A DNA stretch of 64,000 nt from Desulfobaccales bacterium (GTDB lineage Bacteria; Desulfobacterota; Desulfobaccia; Desulfobaccales; 0-14-0-80-60-11), in assembly GCA_041648175.1 (NCBI GenBank), contig JBAZPO010000004.1, positions 62,001-126,000 on the forward strand, in the 5' to 3' direction. The notes below the pieces were generated by a model. It saw only the letters and a program-made list of their open reading frames with translations, was not told the origin of the DNA and searched no databases. Numbering within the stretch: the first letter of the stretch is position 1; the number at the start of each line of letters is the position of its first letter. This document shows positions 35,137 through 44,368 of this stretch, in pieces. The position numbers and the translations under genes are program-made.

Positions 35137-35538
35137 CTAACTCAACATGGTGGGTGAGATAAAAGTTTGACCGTGGCGGATGGTTTTGATGGCTTTATGC
35201 AGGACATCGTTGGCATCCTCTTTGAGGACATACCCATCGGCGCCGTCATTCATGGCTAAGTACAGATATTCCTTGGTCTTATGCATAGTAAGGATCAATA
35301 TCTTAATTTGTGGATAGAGTTCCTTAATAATCTTGACCGCCTCAAGGCCCCGCAGTCCGGGCATAGAGATATCCAAGACCACCATATCCGGGGTCGTTTC
35401 TTCCAGGAGACGCATAAGTTCAACGCCGTCTCCGGTTTCTTCGACTACGCTCAACTTGGCATCTTCTTGAATTATCCGCTTTATCCCGTCCCGCACCATA
35501 ACGTGATCATCTGCCAGCATAATCCGATACTTGGACAT
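35137..35538 (-). CDS. Stand-alone response-regulator receiver domain (NarL type, output domain missing)
   Basis: 133 residues comprising only a receiver domain: MLADDHVMVRDGIKRIIQED (acidic pocket DD), VVLDISMPGLRGLEAV (phospho-acceptor Asp about 57), and switch residues LTMHKTKEY and VLKEDANDVL. NarL/FixJ-type regulators normally continue after GQTFISPTML with a LuxR helix-turn-helix; here a TAG follows at once, and no HTH is visible in any frame beyond. It is either a natural single-domain regulator or a truncated gene. No kinase is adjacent. Confidence 0.8.
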   Translation of the reverse strand: MSKYRIMLADDHVMVRDGIKRIIQEDAKLSVVEETGDGVELMRLLEETTPDMVVLDISMPGLRGLEAVKIIKELYPQIKILILTMHKTKEYLYLAMNDGADGYVLKEDANDVLHKAIKTIRHGQTFISPTMLS

Positions 35539-35868
35539 TAGTTATCTCTTTTATCGGGGAAACCTGAAAATTTATAGTACTTTGTTAAGACTGGCGAAGC
35601 CCCCTGTCAAGCTGTTGGCCCCCGCCCAGCAAAATTTCTCAATCCTGACTTGCTGTTTTCAGGCCATTTCTCACGCTTGAATTTATAAACCGATTGTTGT
35701 ATCTTCCAAGCATCCTCGGGGGAGTGTCTGCTGTAAAAGTTTGACCCGGAAAGTAACCGCGGCATTGGCCCGGCTGGTCAGTCTGATCCCTGGCGGTGCG
35801 CACTCATTACCCAGGACAGCCGGTGCACCAACAACATTAACCCATAACCTTTATCAGGAAAAGAGACA
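35539..35868. other. Intergenic region, nothing recognised
   Basis: About 330 bp between divergent genes with no open frame, tRNA or repeat recognised. It presumably holds the promoters for the receiver-domain gene and the polysaccharide deacetylase. Confidence 0.4.
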
Positions 35869-36669
35869 ATGACTCGTATGCTCCGTATTGTGGCTGGAAT
35901 TATGCTGCTGGCCATGTGCTTCTGCGCTGCGGCCATGGCCGAGGATCAGGTTACCGTCCCCATATTGCTCTACCATCGGTTCGGCCCCACGGTGGCCGAC
36001 GGTATGACCACGACCACCAACCTGTTTGCCTCTCAGCTCCAGTGGCTCAAGGACCACCAATACACGGTCATCCCATTAAGGACGCTGGTGAATTACGTGC
36101 GCGGAGAGGGTCCGCCTCCGCCCCCCAAATCAGTGGTGATATGTACGGATGACGGCCACAAGACGGTTTATAGCGATATGCTGCCTCTGGTGCGCAAATA
36201 CAACATCCCCGTGACCCTGTTCCTTTATCCGTCCTGCATTTCCAACGCCTCCTACGCCATGACCTGGGAGCAGTTGAAGAAACTGCAGGAAACCGGCCTG
36301 TTCGACATGCAGGGGCATACCTTCTGGCATCCCAATTTCAAGAAGGATAAAAAGAAAATGACCCCCGCCGAGTTCCAGAAGAATTTGGACAAGCAGCTCA
36401 TCACGTCCAAGGCCGCCCTGGAAAAAAGGTTCGGGACCAAGGTGGACATGCTGGCCTGGCCCTTTGGCATCTATGACGACGAGTTGGAAAAAGCTGCCGC
36501 CAAGGCGGGTTACGTGGTGGCCTTCAGCATCGATCGCCGCAATGTCGCTAAAGGCGACAACCTCATGACCTTGCCCCGCTACCTGATGGTCAACGGCGAT
36601 GGTTCTGGAAAACGATTTGAAGCCATCGTCACCGGCCACGCCCAGGAAAAAGGGCATAAGACCTATTGA
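35869..36669 (+). CDS. Exported polysaccharide deacetylase
   Basis: 266 residues with a signal peptide (1-24, ending AAMA). The NodB-homology fold begins VPILLYHRFGP, has VICTDDGHKTVYSDMLPLV (catalytic and metal Asp), MQGHTFWHP (metal His pair) and WPFGIYDDELEKAAAKAGYV. Such enzymes deacetylate cell-wall or exopolysaccharide GlcNAc. The DUF4015 glycoside-hydrolase-like gene follows 39 bp later, so they probably act on the same envelope polysaccharide. Confidence 0.9.
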   Translation: MTRMLRIVAGIMLLAMCFCAAAMAEDQVTVPILLYHRFGPTVADGMTTTTNLFASQLQWLKDHQYTVIPLRTLVNYVRGEGPPPPPKSVVICTDDGHKTVYSDMLPLVRKYNIPVTLFLYPSCISNASYAMTWEQLKKLQETGLFDMQGHTFWHPNFKKDKKKMTPAEFQKNLDKQLITSKAALEKRFGTKVDMLAWPFGIYDDELEKAAAKAGYVVAFSIDRRNVAKGDNLMTLPRYLMVNGDGSGKRFEAIVTGHAQEKGHKTY

Positions 36670-36708
36670 TACATAGCCCCATAGTCTGGGGAAGGGGAGG
36701 GGGGAGGC

Positions 36709-38085
36709 ATGAAGCGGCAACTCTTAAGGTTCGTACTCATCCTGGTGGGGTCCCTGGTTCTCAGCCTTCCGGCTATGGCCGCTGACGGCACTGACGGCAA
36801 AGTCGGGGACAGCCAAACCAAGCAACCAGCCGCGGCCGCAACGCCTGCCCCGGAAGGGAAGGCCGCCGAGGGGCAACCCCAGAAACCCGCCGAGATCCCG
36901 GCCAAAGCCTATAACGGCAAGATCATAGACGCTCAGACCAAGGCGCCCATCGAAGGCGCTCTGGTCACCCTGGGCGACGTGGTCGTCCGCACCGACAAAG
37001 ACGGCGTCTTTCATATGGACGGTAAGGGCGAGACCCTGAAGCTGCGGGCCCCGGGTTATGCCCGGAAGGAAGTCCCCCTGGCTGAAGTGGCCAAGCCTAC
37101 CGCCGAGATCGCCCTTACCCCCTTCAAAGTCGAAGCCCTCTACCTCACGGTCTACGGGGCCGCCAGTAAGAAAATCCGCGAGGCCGCTCTGGAGGCCATT
37201 CAGAAGAATAACATGAATGCCCTGGTGATCGATGTCAAAGGGGATCGAGGCTTCATACCCTTTAAGGTCGACATTCCTCTGGCCGAAGAAGTGGGGGCCC
37301 AAAAGATCATCCTCTTTAAAGACATGCCGGCCTTCGTGGCGAGCCTGAAAGAGAAAGGTCTCTACCTCATCGCCCGCATTGTAGTCTTTAAGGATGATCC
37401 CCTGGCCGAGGGTAAACCCCAGTGGGCCGTCAAAAAGGGCGGCGGGGTGTTCCGGGATCGTGAGAAACTCCGCTGGGTCGATCCTTTCCGGCGCGAAGTG
37501 TGGGATTACAATATCGCCATTGCCAAGGCCGCCGCGGCCGTGGGTTTTGACGAAGTCCAGTTCGATTACGTCCGCTGTCCCGACACCAAAGGCATTGTCT
37601 TCTCCCAGCCCTCCAATCAGAACACCCGCACCGAGGCCGTTACCGGCTTTTTGAAGGCGGCCCATAAAGCCCTGGCGCCCACTAACGTCATGGTGGCCGC
37701 GGACATCTTCGGCTACGTCGCCTGGAACACCGACGATACCGGCATCGGCCAGAAGATCGATGAGTGCGTCAATGCCGTGGATGTCGTTTGTCCCATGCTG
37801 TACCCCTCCGGGTACCATTTGGGGATTCCCAACTACCGCAATCCGGTGCAACATCCCTATGAAATCGTCTACTTCACGTTGAAAAAGTCCCAGGAGCGCA
37901 CCGGCGCCTCCCCGCTGCGCTTCCGCCCCTGGCTGCAGGCCTTTAGGGACTACGCCTTCCGCGGGGGCGACTTTGCCGAGGAGAGGATGCGGATTCAGAT
38001 CAAGGCCTCGGACAAGTTCGGAGCAAGCGGCTGGATGTTCTGGAACCCGCGCAACATCTACCCCACAGGGAAATTTAAGGATTGA
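36709..38085 (+). CDS. DUF4015 putative glycoside hydrolase, exported
   Basis: 458 residues: signal peptide (1-25), an alanine/proline/lysine linker, a small carboxypeptidase-regulatory-like beta domain (about 65-140, GKIIDAQTKAPIEGALVTLG) and a TIM-barrel-like DUF4015 domain (about 145-455) with ALVIDVKGDRGFIPF, LIARIVVFKDDPLAE, VGFDEVQFDYVRCPD and VCPMLYPSGYH. DUF4015 proteins are regarded as putative glycosidases; no substrate is established. It forms an operon with the deacetylase. Confidence 0.85.
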   Translation: MKRQLLRFVLILVGSLVLSLPAMAADGTDGKVGDSQTKQPAAAATPAPEGKAAEGQPQKPAEIPAKAYNGKIIDAQTKAPIEGALVTLGDVVVRTDKDGVFHMDGKGETLKLRAPGYARKEVPLAEVAKPTAEIALTPFKVEALYLTVYGAASKKIREAALEAIQKNNMNALVIDVKGDRGFIPFKVDIPLAEEVGAQKIILFKDMPAFVASLKEKGLYLIARIVVFKDDPLAEGKPQWAVKKGGGVFRDREKLRWVDPFRREVWDYNIAIAKAAAAVGFDEVQFDYVRCPDTKGIVFSQPSNQNTRTEAVTGFLKAAHKALAPTNVMVAADIFGYVAWNTDDTGIGQKIDECVNAVDVVCPMLYPSGYHLGIPNYRNPVQHPYEIVYFTLKKSQERTGASPLRFRPWLQAFRDYAFRGGDFAEERMRIQIKASDKFGASGWMFWNPRNIYPTGKFKD

Positions 38086-38216
38086 GTTTGCCATAAATTA
38101 TTGATTAGGGCATACTGTGATGCGACTACACCGTCATCTATGAATTATGAAGGGCGACTCACCGTCCTGATCATTGCGGTTGGTCACCCTTGATATCTGC
38201 TAAAATTTAAGAGAAC

Positions 38217-40661
38217 ATGATGCCTCCACAAAGATCTATCATCGCGTTCACTGCAGTTGTCATTGTCATCATTGTTTTAGGTCTGGGCGGTTGCGCCCGC
38301 ATGCCGCCGCCGCTGCCGCCGGTAGCGGTGGAGCCCACCCCGCCTCCGTGCCCCCCACTGCCGCCAGCGCCACCGCCCGACATGAGCGAGATTGATTCGC
38401 CCTCCTTTGCGCGCATCGCGCAAGTGGCCAAACGGGAGATCGCCGCAGGGCACATCCCCGGAGCCGTTATCGTGGTGGGGCACCAGGGCCGGATCGTCTA
38501 CCGCAAGGCCTTCGGGCTGCGCGCCGTTGAGCCGTGCCCTGTGCCCATGACGGTGGATACCATCTTCGATCTCGCCTCCCTGACCAAGGTCGTGGCCACC
38601 ACCATAGCCGTCATGGAACTGGTTGACAAAGGCTCCATTAAACTCGATGCCCCCGTGGCCACCTATTGGCCGGCCTTCGCGGCCAACGGCAAGGGGAGCA
38701 TCACCATCCGGCAACTCCTCATGCACACTTCCGGCCTGCGTCCGGGCCTGATGGCCCGTTTCCACTGGTCGGATTATGGCGGCGCCATGAAAGCAGTGGA
38801 GGAGGATCACCCCGTAACGCCTCCCGGCGCAAAATTCAGTTACAGCGACGTCAATTTCATCACCCTGTGTGAGATCGTGCGCCGGGTCTCCCACCAGCCC
38901 TTGGACGTTTACTGCACCAGGGAAGTCTGGGGGCCGCTCGGTATGCGGGACACCTTCTTTAACCCGCCGCCGCAGCTCAAAAACCGCATTGCGCCGACGG
39001 ATTATCAAGGCCATGGCCTTCGCTGGGGCCAGGTCTCGGACCCCACCTCGCATCGTATGGGCGGCGTGGCCGGTCATGCCGGGGTGTTCTCTACGGGCAA
39101 CGATTTGGCCATCCTGGCCCAGATGATCATTGACGGCGGGACTTGCCGGGGCAAACGTATTCTCGGTGAGAAAACCGTGGCCGCTATGGAGAAACCCCAA
39201 CGCGTTCCGGGCAGTTCCACCTTGCGGGGTCTCGGCTGGGATGTGCAATCCCCCTATAGCAGGATCTTCAACACCTCCTTTCCCGCCGGTTCCTTCGGAC
39301 ACACCGGCTATACCGGGACCTCCATCTGGATCGACCCGCGCTCGGAAACTTTCCTGATCATCCTCACCAGCCGCCTGCATCCTCGCGGCAAAGGGGACGT
39401 CAAACCCCTGCGGGTCGCAACCGCCGCGGTAGTGGCTGCCGCAGTGCGTATGGGAAAACCGGCCCGCAGCGCCGCTCTGCGCCCTGAGGCCGGTGACGAC
39501 GAAGAAGCGGGGTTTGGCGCCAGCGACACCCCGGATCGGGTCCGGCCCGGGATCGAGGTGCTGGCCACAGACGGTTTTGCCCCTCTGGTGGGAAAAAACC
39601 TCGGCGTGATCACCAATCACACGGGCATCGACGCTTCGGGGCGCACCACCCTCAACCTGCTGCTCAAGGCCAAGGGAGTCAAGGTGCGGGCAATTTTTAG
39701 CCCCGAGCATGGTTTGTCCGGCCAATTCGACGAGCATGTGGCCTCCGGGAAAGACGCGGCCACCGGGCTGCCGGTCTACAGCCTGTACGGTAAGGTAAAA
39801 AAGCCCACGCCTCAGATGTTGCGGGGGCTTGACGCCCTGGTTTACGACATCCAGGACGTCGGCTGCCGTTATTATACTTATATTACCACCATGGCTTATG
39901 CCATGGAGGCCGCCGCCGCAGCCCGCCTCGACTTCTATGTGCTGGATCGGCCCGACCCCATCAATGCCTGCGCGGTGCAAGGGCCGGTGTTGGACCCCGG
40001 CTTGAAATCCTTCATCGGTTACTACCCTTTGCCCATCCGTTATGGCATGACAGCCGGGGAGCTAGCGCAACTCTTTAATTGTGAGAGAGGACTTGGCGTC
40101 AAGTTGCAGGTCATAAAGATGGCGGGGTATCGCCGGGATAGCTGGTTCAACGAAACCGGCCTGCCCTGGGTGAACCCCTCGCCGAACCTCCGGTCCCTGA
40201 CCCAGGCCATCCTCTATCCTGCGGTGGGCATGCTTGAGTCCGCCAATGTCAGCGTTGGCCGGGGAACTCCCACGCCCTTTGAAGTCATGGGGGCTCCCTG
40301 GATTTCAGGGCAGCGGTTGGCTGAATATTTGAATCACCGCAAGATCGGCGGGATCGTCTTCGAGCCGGTGGTTTTCACCCCCTCTGCCAGCCCCTACCCC
40401 CGCCAGAGATGCGAAGGAGTCCGCCTGCGTGTGAAAGATCGGGCCGTGCTGAATAGTCCGGCCCTCGGGGTTGAGTTGGCCGCGGCTCTGTACCGTCTCT
40501 ATCCGGGGAAATTCCAGTTTGGCGGGACCCTGGGCATGTGCGGTTCCCGTGACGTGATCAACTCCATCAAGTGCGGCGTTGATCCCCGCACTATTGAAGA
40601 CCAGTGGCAGGCCCGGCTGAAATCCTTCGACCGCCTGCGGGCCAAATATCTGCTCTACTGA
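38217..40661 (+). CDS. Serine beta-lactamase-like hydrolase fused to NamZ-type exo-beta-N-acetylmuramidase (DUF1343)
   Basis: 814 residues: lipoprotein-like signal (VLGLGGCARM), proline-rich linker, a class-C beta-lactamase/esterase domain (about 60-420) with S121-L-T-K124 and FSYSDVNF (Tyr about 209) and HTGYTG (KTG-equivalent), and a DUF1343 domain (about 440-814) starting GIEVLATDGFAPLVGKNLGV with FSPEHGLSGQFDEHV and YDIQDVGCRYYTY. NamZ enzymes release terminal MurNAc from peptidoglycan fragments. Fusion suggests linked recycling or trimming of muropeptides. Confidence 0.9.
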   Translation: MMPPQRSIIAFTAVVIVIIVLGLGGCARMPPPLPPVAVEPTPPPCPPLPPAPPPDMSEIDSPSFARIAQVAKREIAAGHIPGAVIVVGHQGRIVYRKAFGLRAVEPCPVPMTVDTIFDLASLTKVVATTIAVMELVDKGSIKLDAPVATYWPAFAANGKGSITIRQLLMHTSGLRPGLMARFHWSDYGGAMKAVEEDHPVTPPGAKFSYSDVNFITLCEIVRRVSHQPLDVYCTREVWGPLGMRDTFFNPPPQLKNRIAPTDYQGHGLRWGQVSDPTSHRMGGVAGHAGVFSTGNDLAILAQMIIDGGTCRGKRILGEKTVAAMEKPQRVPGSSTLRGLGWDVQSPYSRIFNTSFPAGSFGHTGYTGTSIWIDPRSETFLIILTSRLHPRGKGDVKPLRVATAAVVAAAVRMGKPARSAALRPEAGDDEEAGFGASDTPDRVRPGIEVLATDGFAPLVGKNLGVITNHTGIDASGRTTLNLLLKAKGVKVRAIFSPEHGLSGQFDEHVASGKDAATGLPVYSLYGKVKKPTPQMLRGLDALVYDIQDVGCRYYTYITTMAYAMEAAAAARLDFYVLDRPDPINACAVQGPVLDPGLKSFIGYYPLPIRYGMTAGELAQLFNCERGLGVKLQVIKMAGYRRDSWFNETGLPWVNPSPNLRSLTQAILYPAVGMLESANVSVGRGTPTPFEVMGAPWISGQRLAEYLNHRKIGGIVFEPVVFTPSASPYPRQRCEGVRLRVKDRAVLNSPALGVELAAALYRLYPGKFQFGGTLGMCGSRDVINSIKCGVDPRTIEDQWQARLKSFDRLRAKYLLY

Positions 40662-40980
40662 CACCACGCTCTACCATCCTGGAATGCCATCCTCACCTAG
40701 TGCTGACCTGCAGTGCAAACCGGGCATTATGCCGCGTTGCGTCATGAGTTGGCGACGGGTATTTGCCATCATAAAATATTATCAGCGTTAATTAAATTAA
40801 ACAAAATGTGCATCATCCTTTACGAATCTAAAGCCTGGTAAGGACAGAATTAAAGGCCCCTTAGTTAAATAATTGAAATGATGAAGTAATTTATATGTTA
40901 TTTTTGGCATCAAAATTGCTTCAAAAAGCGATAGAAATTCGTCTCAATCAAAGGCACATATAAGCCTATGAAGAAAAACC
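40662..40980. promoter_or_regulatory. AT-rich leader with sigma-54 promoter
   Basis: No gene in this AT-rich stretch. A sigma-54 (-24/-12) promoter is at 40905-40920: TGGCAT, then CAAAA, then TTGCT, with the invariant GG and GC exactly 12 bases apart. Transcription would begin near 40931, about 50 bp before the PEP-CTERM-like gene. Confidence 0.7.
40905..40920 (+). promoter_or_regulatory. Sigma-54 promoter
   Basis: TGGCATCAAAATTGCT matches the consensus TGGCAC-N5-TTGCW, with GG at 40906-40907 and GC at 40918-40919. PEP-CTERM-protein genes are known in several bacteria to be driven by sigma-54 with the PrsK/PrsR system. Confidence 0.7.
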
Positions 40981-41226
40981 ATGAAAACTTTATCGCATGT
41001 AATGATACTCTTGGCGCTCGGTACCGTGATCAGCCTGTCGGGAATCTCCTCCTGTAAAAAACAACAACTGCCTGCGGCCAACGAATATCAATCGTCTCCC
41101 TTCGCCCTGGACCCGGACCAAAATTTTCATGCGGGCCACGCACCTATCCCCGGTACTCTTCTGCTTTTGGGCAGCGGGGTGGCAGGTATGGCTTTGCTCG
41201 GCTGGAGAAGACGCACCAAACGCTGA
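40981..41226 (+). CDS. Small secreted protein with PEP-CTERM-like sorting signal
   Basis: 81 residues: N-terminal signal/lipobox-like segment (GTVISLSGISSCKKQ) and a C-terminal tripartite sorting signal APIPGTLLLLGSGVAGMALL followed by GWRRRTKR. This is the Pro-rich motif, glycine-rich helix and basic tail of PEP-CTERM or VPxxP-CTERM proteins, processed by exosortase. Between the ends only about 40 residues remain, so it is a miniature substrate. A sigma-54 promoter lies upstream. No exosortase gene is in the window. Confidence 0.75.
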   Translation: MKTLSHVMILLALGTVISLSGISSCKKQQLPAANEYQSSPFALDPDQNFHAGHAPIPGTLLLLGSGVAGMALLGWRRRTKR

Positions 41227-41434
41227 TAGCGGCTTGATTTTCCTCCGGAGGGCTGCCCTCCTCGTGACCCGCCCGATGCGTTGTGACCGCGCCCCTTTGC
41301 TGCCTCCTTTAGTCCCACTACCGACAGGGCCGGAGTCTTTCAGCCCTTAAAGTATTCCTTTCCTCCAGCGCCAAAAATAATTTAAGATTGTCCATGGTAT
41401 CAATTAATCTGGGTGGCCCCACATCTAAAGAACC

Positions 41435-42685
41435 ATGGCAGAATTAATTTACTCTCGAGCCGATCTGAAGAAATTGGTCCAATTCTCTTCTTTGGTCAAC
41501 TCGTCCCTAGATTCTCAGGAGGTGCTGAATAACACCTTGATGAGTGTTGAGCAGTGGGTGCATGCCGAGGTAAGCTCCATTTTTGAGGTGGATAAGGTCA
41601 AGGGGGAACTCTTTTTTCGCCTGGCCCGGGGCGCAGGGGTGGAGCCGATCAAACCGCTGCGGTTGCAGATTGGCGAAGGTATCGCCGGGTGGGTGGCCCA
41701 GACGGAACAACCCCTGATCTGTGCCGACCCTTACGAGGATCCCCGCTTCTCCCGGCAGTTTGATGAGAAATCGGGCTTTCGCACCCGCTCCATCCTCTGT
41801 GTTCCCCTGAAATCGCAGGATCGGCTCGTTGGGGTGTTGGAGGTGCTCAACAAGCAAGACGCTCCCAGCTTTACCGACGACGACCTGGAGATGCTGACCA
41901 TGCTCAGCAATATGATCGGCCCGGCCATGGAAAATGCCCAGCTTTACCGGCGCCTGCAAGAAAAACTGGACCTCACCGTGGAAGAGTTGCAGTTGGTGGA
42001 AGAAAAGCTTTTGCAATCCCAGCGCCTGGCTGCCCTGGGCAAACTCTCCCAAGGGGTGGCTCATGAGGTGCGAAACCCCGTCATGATCATCGGCGGTTTT
42101 GCCCGGCACCTCCAGAAGCGCCTGCCTCCCGATGATCCTTCCCAGGCAATGGTCGCTCCGATCCTTGATGAGGTGCACCGGTTGGAACAGATGGTCTTAG
42201 AGATTGAAGCCTTCACGGTTTTGCTCGAGCCCAATCTTAAGCGCCAAGACCTGACCGGGGTTATCGATCAGGTGTTGGCTGAAGCCGCCCCGGCGCTTAA
42301 GCAGCACCGCATCAGCATGCAGCGCCTGATCCCTCCGAACCTGCCCCGGATTCCCCTGGATGAGCATCTCATGGGTCAGGCCCTCCATCAACTCATCAAC
42401 AACGCCATGGATGCCATGGAAGGGGGCGGGCGGTTGACCCTGGAAGTAACCCCGGACGCCAAAGGGCTGAGTCTGAGCCTGAGGGACACCGGGGCTGGCA
42501 TCCCGCCTGAGGATATGCCCTATATCTTCGACCCCTTTTTTTCATCCAAGCCTCATGGCACCGGCATGGGGCTGACCAAGGTCCACCAGGTCATCAGCAA
42601 CCATCGGGGCGAAATCCAGATAACTTCCGCCCCCGGTCACGGCACCGAGGTTGCCGTCTGGCTCCCTCGCTGGCAGGTCAAATAG
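41435..42685 (+). CDS. GAF-domain sensor histidine kinase
   Basis: 416 residues: GAF domain (about 12-170), coiled coil (VEELQLVEEKLLQSQRLAAL), HisKA with phospho-acceptor His210 in GVAHEVRNPVMIIG, and HATPase with N-box HQLINNAMDAM, G1 DTGAGIP and G2 GTGMGLT. There is no membrane segment, so it senses a cytoplasmic ligand. No response regulator is adjacent; the receiver-only protein at 35137 is distant, so pairing is unknown. Confidence 0.92.
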   Translation: MAELIYSRADLKKLVQFSSLVNSSLDSQEVLNNTLMSVEQWVHAEVSSIFEVDKVKGELFFRLARGAGVEPIKPLRLQIGEGIAGWVAQTEQPLICADPYEDPRFSRQFDEKSGFRTRSILCVPLKSQDRLVGVLEVLNKQDAPSFTDDDLEMLTMLSNMIGPAMENAQLYRRLQEKLDLTVEELQLVEEKLLQSQRLAALGKLSQGVAHEVRNPVMIIGGFARHLQKRLPPDDPSQAMVAPILDEVHRLEQMVLEIEAFTVLLEPNLKRQDLTGVIDQVLAEAAPALKQHRISMQRLIPPNLPRIPLDEHLMGQALHQLINNAMDAMEGGGRLTLEVTPDAKGLSLSLRDTGAGIPPEDMPYIFDPFFSSKPHGTGMGLTKVHQVISNHRGEIQITSAPGHGTEVAVWLPRWQVK

Positions 42686-42843
42686 TCTTTGGTCCCCTCG
42701 GCAGCAGTTCCGCTCTATCTCCGCCGCTTTTTCATCTCCGGCTCCAATCCCCCTATTCCCTGGACAAAGCCGTGAACCTCGGATAGAATCCCCTCACTAT
42801 ATGCGTGCCCTCCGGGCTCATCCTTAAGAGGTTTAGCGAAATA

Positions 42844-44301
42844 ATGAAACGCACATTGTTGCTCAATCCGCCATCTTTTCAGGATTTTGATGGCGGGGCC
42901 GGTTCGCGCTATCAGGCCACCCGCGAAGTCACCTCGTTCTGGTATCCCACCTGGCTGTGCTATCCCGCCGGGCTTATCCCCGATAGCCGGGTGGTGGACG
43001 CGCCCCCGGAGAATTTGACGGTGTCCCAGGTGGCGAATTTGGCCCCGGATTTCGAGTTGGCAGTCCTGTTCACCACCAAGCCGTCGTTCCAGCACGATCT
43101 GGCCACGGTCAGCCATCTTAAAGAGAAGAACCCCAAGCTCCTGGTGGGTCTGGTGGGGCCCCAGGTGAGCATCCTGGCCCAGGAATCCCTGGCAGCCGGC
43201 CCCCAGGTTGACTTCGTGGCTCGCCGGGAATTCGATTATGCCATCACCGAAGTGGCCCAGGGACGGCCCTGGGACGATATCCTGGGCATTAGCTATCGCA
43301 CCAACGGCGCCATCCATCATAATGCCGACCGGCCTTACGTCGAGGACCTGGATGCCTTGCCCATGGTCACGGAGATTTACCACCGGGACCTGACCATGGA
43401 GCATTACGTAATTCCTTACCTGCGCTACCCCTATGTGTCGTTCTATACCGGCCGGGGCTGCCCGTCCCATTGCGTCTACTGCCTCTGGCCCCAGACGTTC
43501 ACCGGGCGGCGCTACCGGGTGCGCAGCGTGGGCAACGTAGTGGCGGAGGTGCGCCGTTCCCTGGAACTTTTTCCTCAGGCCGCCGAAATTTTCTTTGATG
43601 ACGACACCTTCACCGCGGACGGCGAACGGGCCCGGCAACTCAGCCGGGAATTCCGCGCCTTAAAATTCGTCTGGTCCGCTACCGCCCGGGTCAACACCTC
43701 CTACGAAACCCTCAAGGCCATGAAGGAGGGGGGCTTGCGTCTCCTGGTGGTGGGTTTTGAAACCGGCGACCCTCAGGTTTTAAAGAACATCCGCAAAGGG
43801 GCCACCCTGGACTTGGGGCGCCGTTTGAACAAGTGGTGCCGGGAATTAGGCATTCAGGTCCACGGCACCTTCATGGTGGGGCTCCCCGGCGAGACCCGGG
43901 AGTCCATCGAGGCCTCCATCCGGTTTGCCTGCGAGCTGGACCCTGACACCATCCAGGTTTCTCTGGCGACCCCCTATCCTGGTACGGAATTCTACGATTT
44001 TTGCCGGGATCAAGGCTATTTGCAGGATGACGACGCCCTGGTCAACGGTTCCACCGGATACCAGCAGTGCGTGGTGGACTATCCCGGCCTGGCCGCGGCG
44101 GAAATCTTTCAGGCGGTGCCACAATTCTACCGCCGGTTTTACTTCCGGCCCCGTTACATGGCCCGGGCGGCCCTGGTCATGATGCGTGACCCGGAGGAGC
44201 GCCGCCGCTTGCTGAAGGAAGGCCGCCAATTCTTGAGCTTCATGTTCAAACGGCGCCAGTGCCAGGAAACCCCCGTAGCCAAGGGCAAGCGCTGTCCATG
44301 A
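42844..44301 (+). CDS. hpnJ: B12-binding radical SAM protein HpnJ (hopanoid biosynthesis)
   Basis: 485 residues from ATG 42844, which starts MKRTLLLNPPSFQDFDGGAG, characteristic of HpnJ. A cobalamin-binding-like domain precedes the radical SAM domain with its cluster motif GRGCPSHCVYCLWPQTF (CxxxCxxC). It has GFETGDPQVLKNI and HGTFMVGLPGETRESIEASI. HpnJ is assigned to hopanoid side-chain maturation (bacteriohopanetetrol cyclitol ether) in C35 hopanoid producers. It is followed by hpnK. No squalene-hopene cyclase is in the window. Confidence 0.9.
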   Translation: MKRTLLLNPPSFQDFDGGAGSRYQATREVTSFWYPTWLCYPAGLIPDSRVVDAPPENLTVSQVANLAPDFELAVLFTTKPSFQHDLATVSHLKEKNPKLLVGLVGPQVSILAQESLAAGPQVDFVARREFDYAITEVAQGRPWDDILGISYRTNGAIHHNADRPYVEDLDALPMVTEIYHRDLTMEHYVIPYLRYPYVSFYTGRGCPSHCVYCLWPQTFTGRRYRVRSVGNVVAEVRRSLELFPQAAEIFFDDDTFTADGERARQLSREFRALKFVWSATARVNTSYETLKAMKEGGLRLLVVGFETGDPQVLKNIRKGATLDLGRRLNKWCRELGIQVHGTFMVGLPGETRESIEASIRFACELDPDTIQVSLATPYPGTEFYDFCRDQGYLQDDDALVNGSTGYQQCVVDYPGLAAAEIFQAVPQFYRRFYFRPRYMARAALVMMRDPEERRRLLKEGRQFLSFMFKRRQCQETPVAKGKRCP

Positions 44302-44368
44302 CCCTCAAGGAGCTCCTTAGCGGGGAGTAGGGGAGGGGAGGGCGGTTAAACCTTTACCGTGGCCGGCA

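Noticed and set aside
36724..38094. Open frame of over 450 codons on the minus strand
   Set aside because: It mirrors the DUF4015 gene on the plus strand and has no recognisable domain or ribosome binding site.
38277..39980. 567-codon minus-strand frame
   Set aside because: Antisense of the hydrolase-NamZ gene; its translation is compositionally odd and rich in His, Gly and Arg.
42715..43638. Long open frame on the minus strand
   Set aside because: It is the antisense shadow of hpnJ, a clear radical SAM gene; GC-rich codons keep the opposite strand open.
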